64,000 nt of DNA, from contig JAPPIG010000074.1 in the NCBI GenBank assembly GCA_028820635.1, positions 127,325-191,324 on the forward strand, read 5' to 3'. The DNA is from Candidatus Poribacteria bacterium. Its GTDB lineage: Bacteria; Poribacteria; WGA-4E; WGA-3G. The position numbers and the translations under genes were made by a program. Position 1 is the stretch's first letter; the number at the start of each line of letters is the position of its first letter. Positions 34,005-42,431 of this stretch are shown in pieces. A model generated the notes under the pieces. That model was not told the origin of the DNA and searched no databases. It saw nothing but the letters and a program-made list of their open reading frames with translations.

Positions 34005-34034
34005 TTGAATTGTATAATGAAATTGTGGTATAAT
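34005..34034 (+). promoter_or_regulatory. Promoter for the selenoprotein-sulfatase transcript
   Basis: TTGAAT at 34005-34010 and TATAAT at 34029-34034 are 18 bases apart, and TGG directly before the -10 hexamer makes an extended -10 element. Transcription would start near 34041, leaving a leader of about 77 bases with AGGAGG at 34097-34102. Confidence 0.65.
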
Positions 34035-34117
34035 TATTTCAAAATTATATTAAAATTTCATTCTATTACGCAGCCTGGTATAAAACGTTTGTAACAGGAG
34101 GAGTGTTTTCAACAAAC

Positions 34118-35713
34118 ATGGAAAAATCAATATTTAAGTCTTTGAATTATTTAGGGTTTGTTCTGTTCTGTTTCGTAGTGTGGAATCCGTTCGTGATGGC
34201 GGATGGTCATGGCAAAAAGGAGCCAGTCAGTTACCACAAACAGATTGTGCCTATCCTCAAACGGAGCTGTCAAGGATGTCATCATCCTGGCGATCCGAAT
34301 GCAGACCTAATAGTTACATCTTATGCCGAACTCAAGCGTGGCGGAATGGCAGGAGAAGCAATCATCCCTGGCAAACCGGACGAAAGCCTCCTCATTGAAC
34401 TCATCTCCGGTGACCCACCCGCGATGCCGCAAAACCAAGATCCGCTTACCGCAGAAGAAATTGACCTATTTAAACGTTGGATTCTTGAAGGAGCGAAAGA
34501 CGATACACCTGAAGAAGCAGACGAAACGGACGCAGAATATCCAAGTTACACAGTGCCGCCCGTAGTTTCTGCTATGGCTTATTCACCCGATGGAAGCATA
34601 TTTGCAGTCTCTGGTGTTAATGAAGTTTTGCTGTATGACTCAAAGAGTTTTGAACTAAAAGCACGATTGGTAGGAAAAGCGCGTCGCATTCAATCAATTG
34701 TTTATGCTGATGGCGGAAAAATAGTTGGGATTGCAGGCGGATCCCCAGCACAATTTGGCGAGGTGCAGCTATGGGATACCGCAACTAACAAACTTATCAA
34801 AGCAATACGTTCCACTTATGATACGATCTATGGACTCTCTTTCTCACCCGATGCCAGTCGTGTTGCATTTGGAAGTTCGGATAAAACGGTACGCGTTATC
34901 TCAATCGCAGACGAAAAGGAACTTGTAAAATTTGACAATCACGGTGATTGGGTTTTCGGTACAGCTTTTTCTACTGACGGTTCACATTTTGTCAGTTGTA
35001 GTCGTGATACGGCACTCAAATTGGTTGAAGTAGATACGGGTTCTTTCGTAGATGATGTCAATTCAAGTAACAAAGGATATGGTGAAATAAACGCTATAGC
35101 GCGACATCCGAATACTGATCAAGTTTTGAGTGTCGGGGAAGACAGAATACCACGGCTCTACAGAATGTTCCGTCAAACCCGTAGGGACGTTGGCAACACA
35201 GATTTCAACCTTATCCGTGCTTACGAAGCGCAGTCAGGTTCAATTGAATCAGTTGCGTTTTCAGCAGATGGCACCAAATTTGCTGTCGGCAATGCTGCAG
35301 GTGAAGCGCGAATTTATAATGTAGCAGACGGAAAACGGCTTGTATCCATGCAAGGTGATACCGTCGGGGTTTTTGCTCTTGCATTTCATCCTGATGGCAC
35401 GCAACTCGCCACAGGCGGTTTTGACGGAAAAATCCGTATATTTGACGCTAACTCAGGCAAACAATTGAATATCTTTATGTCCGTGCCAATTGAAACAACA
35501 GCAAGTGAGGATGTAACTTTAACAGTAACAGGTATGACGTGACCGGCTTGTGTCGCAAAAGTGCAGGATGCACTTACAAAACATCAAAACGTTATCAGTG
35601 CTGAAGTTTCTCTACCCGATCAAGCAATTATTAAGGTTCGGAAGAACAGTGTTAAAGTTAACGAACTCACGAACGTTATTAAAACAGCGGGATTTACTGC
35701 AACTGCAAAATAG
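34118..35713 (+). CDS. Predicted selenoprotein: cytochrome-like/WD40 protein with UxxC HMA domain
   Basis: I read this as 531 residues with the TGA at 35540-35542 as selenocysteine 475. Residues 1-29 are a signal peptide. Residues 35-125 resemble the planctomycete cytochrome C-like domain with a CxxCH motif (SCQGCHHPGD) and ELISGDPPAMP. WD40-type blades fill about 145-455. The C-terminus is an HMA metal-binding domain, VTLTVTGMT-U-PACVAKVQDAL, where U replaces the first cysteine of the normal CxxC. After the TGA the frame stays open for 57 codons of clear HMA sequence to TAG at 35711-35713. The sulfatase ATG follows directly at 35714. A GTG at 34103 is an alternative start. A nonsense mutation is the competing reading. 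selABC/D are not in the window. Confidence 0.82.
35543..35579 (+). promoter_or_regulatory. Candidate bacterial SECIS element
   Basis: Directly downstream of the in-frame TGA, a perfect 7-bp stem AAGTGCA (35559-35565) / TGCACTT (35569-35575) closes a GGA loop. Twenty-three bases separate the TGA from the first loop G, within the 16-37 base range usual for bacterial SECIS elements. The stem-loop resembles the GCAGGUCUGC hairpin of E. coli fdhF. A lower stem TTGT/ACAA (35548-35551 with 35576-35579) can also form. It would recruit SelB with Sec-tRNA. Confidence 0.65.
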
Positions 35714-37180
35714 ATGAAACAAAAGATGTCTGTTGAAACGCCAAATATCCTTTGGATTTGCACAGACCAACAACGTTACGATACAATAGGAGCATTAGAA
35801 AATCCTTACGTATCAACACCAAACATTGATAGTTTGGTTGCAGATGGCGTAGCATTTACACATGCCTATTGTCAAAGTCCGATATGTACACCGAGTCGTG
35901 CAAGTTTCTTAACAGGCATGTATCCGAGTGCTACACATGTTAATGGTAATGGAAACGACTGTTTTCCAGAGACACATCCACTTATAACGCGGACACTTGC
36001 AGACATCGGTTACGATTGTGGATTAATTGGAAAACTACATCTTGCAAGTGCTTTTCGCCGAATAGAACCACGTGCAAACGACGGGTACCGCTATTGGCAA
36101 TATAGCCATGCACCACGAGATGATTGGAAAGAAGGTCACGATTACGCGGATTGGGTTCGTTCAAAAGGATATATACTTGGCGAGTTAACGAAGAACCCTG
36201 AAGGCGTGCCGGCAGAATTACACCAAACGACTTGGTGTGCAGAAAAGACGATTGAATTCATAAGCGAGGAACGGGATGGACCTTGGCTTGCAAGTGTCAA
36301 CATCTATGACCCGCATCCACCGTTCAATCCGCCACAATCATATAGGGAGCAGTTTGATCCAGCAGACATGCCCGAACCGCTTTTCAAGGAGAGTGATTTA
36401 GAACAGCAGCATCGGTTGCGTCAGATTGACTTTCAGTCAAAAGTTCAAACACCGGATGAATTAGACATACGGAATCCAATTTTGGCACAGTCACCGCGTA
36501 GCAAATTGAAGCCTGAAATCGTTGGCCGAAGGGATGCTGAAACGCTTAAAGCCGCATATTATGCAATGATAAAACTGATTGACGATCAGTTAGGTCGGAT
36601 ACTGGACGCACTCAATGAAACCGGTCAACGAGAAAACACCGTTATCATCTTCACAAGTGATCATGGAGAGATGCTTGGTGATCACGGACTTATACAAAAA
36701 GGGTGTCGATTTTATGAAGGATTAGTCAGGGTGCCGTTGATTTTCTCATGGCAAGGGCACTTTGAAAGCGGTTTAAAAAGTGATGCACTCGTTGAACTTG
36801 TTGACAAAGTGCCTACACTGTTGGAATTAGCAGGGTTACCAATTCCTGATGGGATGCACGGACGATCATTATTACCTATTCTCAGTGGGGAAGCAGATAA
36901 AAACCATCATCGTGATTTCGTCCGATGTGAATATTATGATGCACTTGATATGCGTGACCATACTTTCGCAACAATGTTCCGAGATAAGCGTTATAAGTTA
37001 ATAGTTTATCACGGACACGAAGAGGGTGAACTTTACGATTTAGTTGATGACCCTGATGAGTTCAACAATCTATGGCATGTATCAGGGAAGCAAAGTATTA
37101 AATTTGATTTGTTAAAAAGAAGTTTTGATGCGTCGATGTTTGCTATGGACAGAGGTTCTGAACGCGTAGGTCCAATGTAA
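35714..37180 (+). CDS. Type I sulfatase (arylsulfatase family)
   Basis: This 488-residue enzyme starts on the base after the upstream stop codon, so it is translationally coupled; a second ATG at 35726 is also possible. The formylglycine motif CTPSRASFLTG lies near residues 57-67 with the modifiable cysteine first. Metal ligands are the aspartate and glutamine of ICTDQQRYD near 16-24 and the FTSDHGEMLGDHGL pair near 314-327. YDPHPPFNPP near 198 and RVPLIFSWQG near 346 are usual sulfatase segments. The product would cleave sulfate esters, perhaps from sulfated polysaccharides, but no signal peptide is visible, so it may be cytoplasmic. An anaerobic or aerobic formylglycine-generating enzyme must be encoded elsewhere. 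Confidence 0.93.
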   Translation: MKQKMSVETPNILWICTDQQRYDTIGALENPYVSTPNIDSLVADGVAFTHAYCQSPICTPSRASFLTGMYPSATHVNGNGNDCFPETHPLITRTLADIGYDCGLIGKLHLASAFRRIEPRANDGYRYWQYSHAPRDDWKEGHDYADWVRSKGYILGELTKNPEGVPAELHQTTWCAEKTIEFISEERDGPWLASVNIYDPHPPFNPPQSYREQFDPADMPEPLFKESDLEQQHRLRQIDFQSKVQTPDELDIRNPILAQSPRSKLKPEIVGRRDAETLKAAYYAMIKLIDDQLGRILDALNETGQRENTVIIFTSDHGEMLGDHGLIQKGCRFYEGLVRVPLIFSWQGHFESGLKSDALVELVDKVPTLLELAGLPIPDGMHGRSLLPILSGEADKNHHRDFVRCEYYDALDMRDHTFATMFRDKRYKLIVYHGHEEGELYDLVDDPDEFNNLWHVSGKQSIKFDLLKRSFDASMFAMDRGSERVGPM

Positions 37181-37268
37181 TAGATTGTTTCTCAAAAATT
37201 AGTTGCTCATTTTTGTATAAAGTGTGATAATTAGGATATACGATCACTCCCAATAATCAGGAGGAAAA

Positions 37269-38090
37269 ATGTTCCGAAAATTTCTATTTTGCTTGACATT
37301 AATGCTAATATGTGGTTTAAATTTAGGAAATGCAGCAGTAGTAGAGGTAGGATTTCTCTATCTGGGCGATAACGGGCCATTTACCAAACCTGCAATGGAA
37401 TTCGCAAAAGACACGTTTAAAACAACGGAATTGGGTAAAGGTGACATAAAGAGTGATAAGTTAAAAAATTTCGCTGTCGTTTGGTGGAATGAAGGGGATT
37501 CTGACCCTGGTGCTTTGTCCAATGCCGAACTTGACGCGTTCATGGATTATGCGGAAAGCGGAGGTGCCCTCCTGTTGACAGGTAAGGCATTTAGTTATGC
37601 TACACCGATGGGTCTTGAGAATGCTCAACCACGCGCATTTGGACCCATTCTTGACGATGGAAGCAAAGTCGGCATAATCGTGTTACAAGAAACACTCGAT
37701 CTCGGACTGGTTGAGGGGCTTGTGAATGTTGATGGAAAAGCTCCCAAACTTGATGATAGGATTCAGTTAAATTCAACTGGATATCCGAAAAGCGGTGACT
37801 ATTTTGATAGTCTTGCAAAGAATTTTACCACTCTCGCTCATGCGTGGGAAGGTGGCGCTAATTATACGGACAGAATTGCAGCTTTTGGCTATTGGAAAGC
37901 AGGAGACGGCAAAGTGTTTAATATGAATTGGCGGCTTCCAAACTACCATGAGAATAATAAAAGTAGAGACCAGTTAGAACAAATTACAGAAAATGTTATC
38001 AATTGGTTAGCAAGTGAATCAGCGTATTTAGACGTATCCTCACACGGCAAATTGCCGGTTGTCTGGGGACATTTGAAAAATCAGAGGTAA
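37269..38090 (+). CDS. Secreted protein, glutamine amidotransferase-like fold (DUF4960/ThuA-like)
   Basis: This 273-residue protein has a signal peptide (MFRKFLFCLTLMLICGLNLGNAA, cleaved near residue 23). The mature part has an alpha/beta pattern like class I glutamine amidotransferase-related secreted domains: KNFAVVWWNEGD near 75, LDAFMDYAESGGALLLTGKAF near 93-113, and AAFGYWKAGDGKVFNMNWRLPNY near 205. No catalytic cysteine triad is evident, so it is probably non-catalytic or has another activity. AGGAGG lies seven bases before the ATG. It sits between the sulfatase and the DUF1549/DUF1553 gene and may belong to the same secreted system. The family call is tentative. Confidence 0.7.
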   Translation: MFRKFLFCLTLMLICGLNLGNAAVVEVGFLYLGDNGPFTKPAMEFAKDTFKTTELGKGDIKSDKLKNFAVVWWNEGDSDPGALSNAELDAFMDYAESGGALLLTGKAFSYATPMGLENAQPRAFGPILDDGSKVGIIVLQETLDLGLVEGLVNVDGKAPKLDDRIQLNSTGYPKSGDYFDSLAKNFTTLAHAWEGGANYTDRIAAFGYWKAGDGKVFNMNWRLPNYHENNKSRDQLEQITENVINWLASESAYLDVSSHGKLPVVWGHLKNQR

Positions 38091-38149
38091 AAGTAGATAG
38101 GCGGGTTAAACCGCTTTGTTAAAGTTTCATATCATCTATGGAGGTTAAT

Positions 38150-40627
38150 GTGAAACTCAGCTATAATTTGGTTATTGCACTTCTTGTTGCATTCTCCTGC
38201 TGTTTGATGTTTCAGTATTCAAGTTGGAGTCAAATGGAGGAGACAGTGCCGAGTGTAGACATTCCTGAAATTAAAGCACTAAAGACTCACCCTGAGTCGC
38301 TAACGTTAGAACATGCGCGTGATGGTCGTCGTGTACTTGTTTCGGGGCAAACGAAAGACGGAAAATGGGTTGATGTAACATCTTGGGCAGTGCTAAAACC
38401 TACATCAGATGGGGTAAAATTGCATGAAGATGGCTACATCTTTCCGAATTCAGTTGGAACGGCAGCAATTAAAGTTACAGTCAAAAATGTCAGCACAGAA
38501 TTACCGGTAACCATCAAGAGTATTGATGCACCGCCAGTGAGTTTTGTGCGAGATGTTATGCCTATTTTAAGCCATGCGGGTTGTAATAACGGCACCTGCC
38601 ACGGTGCTGCAAAAGGTAAAAACGGTTTCAAACTCTCACTGCGCGGCTACGATCCGGAATTCGACTATGAACTCCTGATTGAAGATATATCTGGTCGTCG
38701 CTTCAATCGTGCGTTTCCCGAACAGAGTCTCATGCTACTCAAACCGACATCTGAAGTGCCACACAAAGGTGGTCAGGTAATCGTGCCGGGTTCGCGTGAT
38801 TACGAACTCATCCATCAATGGATAAGTGAAGGCGTAGCGTCTGATGTCCAAAAAACTAAACGAGTTGAAAGGTTAGAGGTAATTCCGGGATCCGCGGAGT
38901 TGTCTATTCCCGGAAATAAGCAACAGTTGATAGTCATTGCGCACTATCCTGATGGCACAACACGCGATGTTACCCGTGAAGCAAAATTTACCAGCAGTGT
39001 GGGTGAAGTCGCGAAGGTGACAGACGAAGGTGTGGTTACTGCGGAACGCCGTGGAGAAACCGCTATCTTGACTCGATATGAAGGTGCTTATAGCACAAAC
39101 GGCATCATCGTTATGGATGATAGAAGCGGTTTTGAGTGGGTTGAAACGCCTGAATACAACTACATTGATACACATGTCCATAACAAACTGAAACGGTTGA
39201 AGATTTTGCCATCTGAATTATGCACAGATGAGGAATTCGTTCGGCGTATCTACTTTGATATGACGGGACTTCCACCAGTGCCCGATCAGGTGAGGAATTT
39301 CCTCGCGGATAAAACACCGTCTAAGGAAAAACGCGAAAAATTGATTGATGCACTGGCCGAAACATCTGAGTATGTTGACCATTGGACACATAAATGGGGT
39401 GACCTGTTACAATCAAACCGTAAATTCCTCGGTGAACGCGGCATGTGGCTTTTCCAGCAATGGATACATGAATCAATTGCCGAAAATCGTCCGTATAATA
39501 AATTTGTGCATGACTTGATTACTGCAACTGGTAGTGCGTATTCCAATCCAGCGGCAAATTATTTCCGTGTTTCGCGCGAATACACTGCTGCTGTGGAAAA
39601 CACGACTCAGCTTTTCCTTGGCGTTAGATTCTCTTGTAACAAATGCCATGATCATCCGTTTGAAGTATGGACCCAAAATCAATACTATGAATTGGGGGCA
39701 TTTTTCTCAGATGTTAAAGTGAAGAACGGACGGTTACCGGGTGAAGAAGTTGTATACGCAAGTTTCAATCCTACTCCGGTTAAACATCCAAGAACGTTGG
39801 CAGTTGTTCCAGCATCAGTTCCGTTTGGAGAAACAAAGGAAGATGTTCCCGATAAGCGGGAATCTCTGGCAGAATGGCTCACATCTGCTGAAAATCCGAT
39901 GTTCGCAAAAGCAGGTGTTAACCGTATATGGAGTTACTTCATGGGACGCGGTATCATTGAACCCGTCGATGATATACGAACAAGTAACCCGCCAAGTAAT
40001 CCAGAATTGCTTGATGCACTGACGAAAGATTTCGTAGATAGCGGTTTTGATATAAAACATATCATGAAAACAATCGCTCGCTCTCGAACTTATCAACAGA
40101 GTATCAAGACGAACAAGTGGAACAAAGCAGATACGATTAATTTCTCGCATGCAACTGCACGACGTTTGACAGCAGAACAGTTGTTAGATGCTATCGGCGT
40201 TGCTACGGGAAGTCAACCGAAGTTTGAAGGTGTTCCAAAAGACTTCCGTGCTGTTCAATTGCCTGACAGCAAAGTTAAGGATGACGGCTTTTTGAAATTG
40301 TTTGGTCGTCCAGAACGCGAAAGTTCATGTGAATGTGAAAGAACGACAGAAGTAAGCCTCGCACATGCGATGAACCTTATCAACGGACCGACGGTTGCGA
40401 ATGCAATTATTGATCCTAAAGGACGAATTGCTAAACTCATCAAAGAAGATAAAGATGATCGTACACTCATTGAAGAGATGTATCTCGCAACATTTGCTCG
40501 GTTACCGCAAGAAAATGAATATAAGACAGCGGCTGAACATCTTGCAAGTGCCGAATCTAAGGAAGAAGGCGCGCAAGATTTAATGTGGGCATTAATTAAT
40601 AGTCCCGCTTTCTTGTTCAATCGCTAA
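38150..40627 (+). CDS. DUF1549 and DUF1553 domain protein (planctomycete-type cytochrome-like)
   Basis: The GTG at 38150 is chosen because GGAGG at 38140-38144 lies five bases upstream; an ATG at 38138 overlaps that site. The protein of 825 residues has a signal peptide, an Ig-like (Big2-type) region with VLVSGQTKDGKWVDVT, then DVMPILSHAGCNNGTCHGAAKG near 130-152 with a possible haem-binding CxxxxCH. A second Big2-like region lies near 245-325, followed by DUF1549 (IYFDMTGLPPVPDQVR; KWGDLLQSNR; RFSCNKCHDHPFEVWTQ) and DUF1553 (NRIWSYFMGRGIIEPVDDIRTSNPPSNPELLDAL). These are typical of planctomycetes and relatives, with unknown activity, usually paired with DUF1501 as here. Confidence 0.93.
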   Translation: MKLSYNLVIALLVAFSCCLMFQYSSWSQMEETVPSVDIPEIKALKTHPESLTLEHARDGRRVLVSGQTKDGKWVDVTSWAVLKPTSDGVKLHEDGYIFPNSVGTAAIKVTVKNVSTELPVTIKSIDAPPVSFVRDVMPILSHAGCNNGTCHGAAKGKNGFKLSLRGYDPEFDYELLIEDISGRRFNRAFPEQSLMLLKPTSEVPHKGGQVIVPGSRDYELIHQWISEGVASDVQKTKRVERLEVIPGSAELSIPGNKQQLIVIAHYPDGTTRDVTREAKFTSSVGEVAKVTDEGVVTAERRGETAILTRYEGAYSTNGIIVMDDRSGFEWVETPEYNYIDTHVHNKLKRLKILPSELCTDEEFVRRIYFDMTGLPPVPDQVRNFLADKTPSKEKREKLIDALAETSEYVDHWTHKWGDLLQSNRKFLGERGMWLFQQWIHESIAENRPYNKFVHDLITATGSAYSNPAANYFRVSREYTAAVENTTQLFLGVRFSCNKCHDHPFEVWTQNQYYELGAFFSDVKVKNGRLPGEEVVYASFNPTPVKHPRTLAVVPASVPFGETKEDVPDKRESLAEWLTSAENPMFAKAGVNRIWSYFMGRGIIEPVDDIRTSNPPSNPELLDALTKDFVDSGFDIKHIMKTIARSRTYQQSIKTNKWNKADTINFSHATARRLTAEQLLDAIGVATGSQPKFEGVPKDFRAVQLPDSKVKDDGFLKLFGRPERESSCECERTTEVSLAHAMNLINGPTVANAIIDPKGRIAKLIKEDKDDRTLIEEMYLATFARLPQENEYKTAAEHLASAESKEEGAQDLMWALINSPAFLFNR

Positions 40628-40688
40628 GCCCTATACCGATCTGTGCGTTCCACAACGGAGATGGCACAGAAAATGGAGGAAATAATTG

Positions 40689-42134
40689 ATGTTATCGTTA
40701 CCACAAGCACCCGGAAGATTATGTGATGGGTTCTCACGTAGAGAATTTCTCCGCGTGGGTGGCGCGGCGATGCTGGGCATTAGCATACCACAAGTATTGT
40801 CACTCCAAGCCAAGGCAAGCACGACAGTTGACCCCGCGAAGCCTCTGAACGGTTGGGGCAAAGCCAATTCTGTCATTCTCCTGTTCTTGCAAGGCGGACC
40901 AAGTCACATTGATATCTGGGATCCAAAGCCAGATGCACCTTCTAATATCCGTGGTGAATTTAATCCTATCCCAACGAATGTCCCTGGCATTCAGTTGTCA
41001 GAAACAATGCCTCGTTTGGCGCAACAGATGGATAAAGCATGTCTTATCCGTTCAGTAAGTTACACGCCAGCAGGACTTTTCAATCACACTGCTGCGATGT
41101 ACCAGATGGTTACAGGCGAAACACCGGACAAGGTTGCACCTTCAGGGCAGCTTGACCCACCTTCACCTGCTGATCATCCAAACGCTGCAGCGCATATCGC
41201 CAAGATCAGACCGCCAGATGAACCGATGTTGGCAGCAGTCCAACTCCCGCGTCCTATGCAAGAAAGTGGCATCATCGGTAAAGGTGGAAATGCGGGTTTC
41301 CTTGGTAGAGCGTATGACCCATATTTTCTCTTCCAGGACCCCAATACGGAGATAAATCTTGACGATTTGACGCTACGTCCAGAAATTCCACCCGCTCGTT
41401 TACAGCGGCGGAAAACGCTCCTTGAAACAATCAACGCCAATATGCCCGAAATTGACAAAGTAGCAGAGTCTTACGCATTGAACGAATACTACGAAAAAGC
41501 GTATAACCTCATCTTATCTCAGAAGGCACGTAACGCGTTTGATTTGGCGCAGGAAACTGACGAAATGCGTGACAAATACGGTCGTCATACATTTGGTCAG
41601 AGCGCACTTCTTGCACGCCGACTGGTTGAAGCTGGCACACGTTTCGTTCAAGTCAACTGGCCTTCTGTTGCGAACGGCAATCCAAATACTACGGCATGGG
41701 ATACCCACGCAGCTAACTTCGGACCACTGAAAAACCTTCACTGCCCGAAATTGGATAGTGCGGTTTCTTCACTACTCGAAGATTTAGATCAGCGCGGTAT
41801 GTTGGAAAGCACGCTTGTTCTTGCTATTGGGGAATTTGGTCGTTCACCGAGAATGGGTGTTAGCACCTCTGGTAACGGAAACGCACCAGACGGGCGTGAC
41901 CACTGGCCGTATTGCTATACCGGTTTAATCGCTGGTGCTGGTGTCAAAGGTGGTCAGGTTTACGGTAAGTCTGATGACACAGGTTCAACGCCTCTTGAGA
42001 AACCAGTGCATCCGCGGGATATCCTCGCTACGATTTACCACACGCTTGGTATTGACCCGCACACTATTGTGATGAATCACTTAGACCAACCACGTGAATT
42101 GGTCAAAGGTGAAGTCATTACCGGGATATTCTAA
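40689..42134 (+). CDS. DUF1501 family protein (Tat-exported, sulfatase-like fold)
   Basis: The ATG at 40689 is preferred over a TTG three bases earlier. The 481-residue protein has a twin-arginine signal (FSRREFLRVGGAAMLG near residues 17-32), implying export in folded form. The DUF1501 domain includes LLFLQGGPSHIDIWDPKP near 62-79, AWDTHAANFGPLKN near 337, LVLAIGEFGRSPRMG near 377 and GRDHWPYCYTGLIAGAGVKGG near 400-420. These are placed like the metal ligands of alkaline-phosphatase-superfamily enzymes, to which DUF1501 is distantly related. The substrate is unknown. It follows the DUF1549/DUF1553 gene in the same transcript and a strong terminator lies just downstream. Confidence 0.93.
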   Translation: MLSLPQAPGRLCDGFSRREFLRVGGAAMLGISIPQVLSLQAKASTTVDPAKPLNGWGKANSVILLFLQGGPSHIDIWDPKPDAPSNIRGEFNPIPTNVPGIQLSETMPRLAQQMDKACLIRSVSYTPAGLFNHTAAMYQMVTGETPDKVAPSGQLDPPSPADHPNAAAHIAKIRPPDEPMLAAVQLPRPMQESGIIGKGGNAGFLGRAYDPYFLFQDPNTEINLDDLTLRPEIPPARLQRRKTLLETINANMPEIDKVAESYALNEYYEKAYNLILSQKARNAFDLAQETDEMRDKYGRHTFGQSALLARRLVEAGTRFVQVNWPSVANGNPNTTAWDTHAANFGPLKNLHCPKLDSAVSSLLEDLDQRGMLESTLVLAIGEFGRSPRMGVSTSGNGNAPDGRDHWPYCYTGLIAGAGVKGGQVYGKSDDTGSTPLEKPVHPRDILATIYHTLGIDPHTIVMNHLDQPRELVKGEVITGIF

Positions 42135-42150
42135 ATTAGTTCTAATTCTT

Positions 42151-42192
42151 AAACCTGTGCTTGGACAATTATAGTTCAAGCACAGGTTTTCT
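42151..42192 (+). terminator. Rho-independent terminator after the DUF1501 gene
   Basis: An 11-bp perfect stem, ACCTGTGCTTG at 42153-42163 with CAAGCACAGGT at 42177-42187, closes a 13-base loop and is followed by TTTCT. It starts 17 bases after the stop codon of the DUF1501 gene and would end the transcript that begins near 34041. Confidence 0.85.
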
Positions 42193-42196
42193 AATA

Positions 42197-42280
42197 TATG
42201 GTGAAATTTAGGAATACTCACCGATACTTCGTAGGTTGGGTAGAGCGATAGCGAAACCCAACTTTGAAAGTATACTATTA
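42197..42280. repeat. REP hairpin with MITE-like flanks
   Basis: The hairpin GTAGGTTGGGT...ACCCAAC (42231-42262, containing AGAGCGATAGCGAA) is flanked by TATGGTGAAATTTAGGAA at 42197 and a degenerate inverted end near 42268-42280. The left flank matches the terminal repeats of the 137-base elements, but the core is the GTAGGTYGGGTAGAGCG hairpin also seen at 63746. The rest of the 297-base spacer shows no gene. Confidence 0.5.
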
Positions 42281-42431
42281 GATTCATGGTCTTTAACCTA
42301 ACGTACAGGTGGTTTATACCAAATACTGTAATTTCAAGTTCAGATCCCTAATATTGCTACACTTCCTAAGAAAATCGATTCCAAATTTAGTTAGACACAA
42401 AAATGGCAACACTTGCTAAGAGGTAATCAAA

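Noticed and set aside
35540..35542. TGA as an ordinary stop codon, giving a shorter WD40 protein
   Set aside because: The frame continues into an exact HMA domain, a hairpin follows at the right distance, and the next gene begins just after the extended stop. A recent nonsense mutation or read error remains possible and is stated as the alternative.
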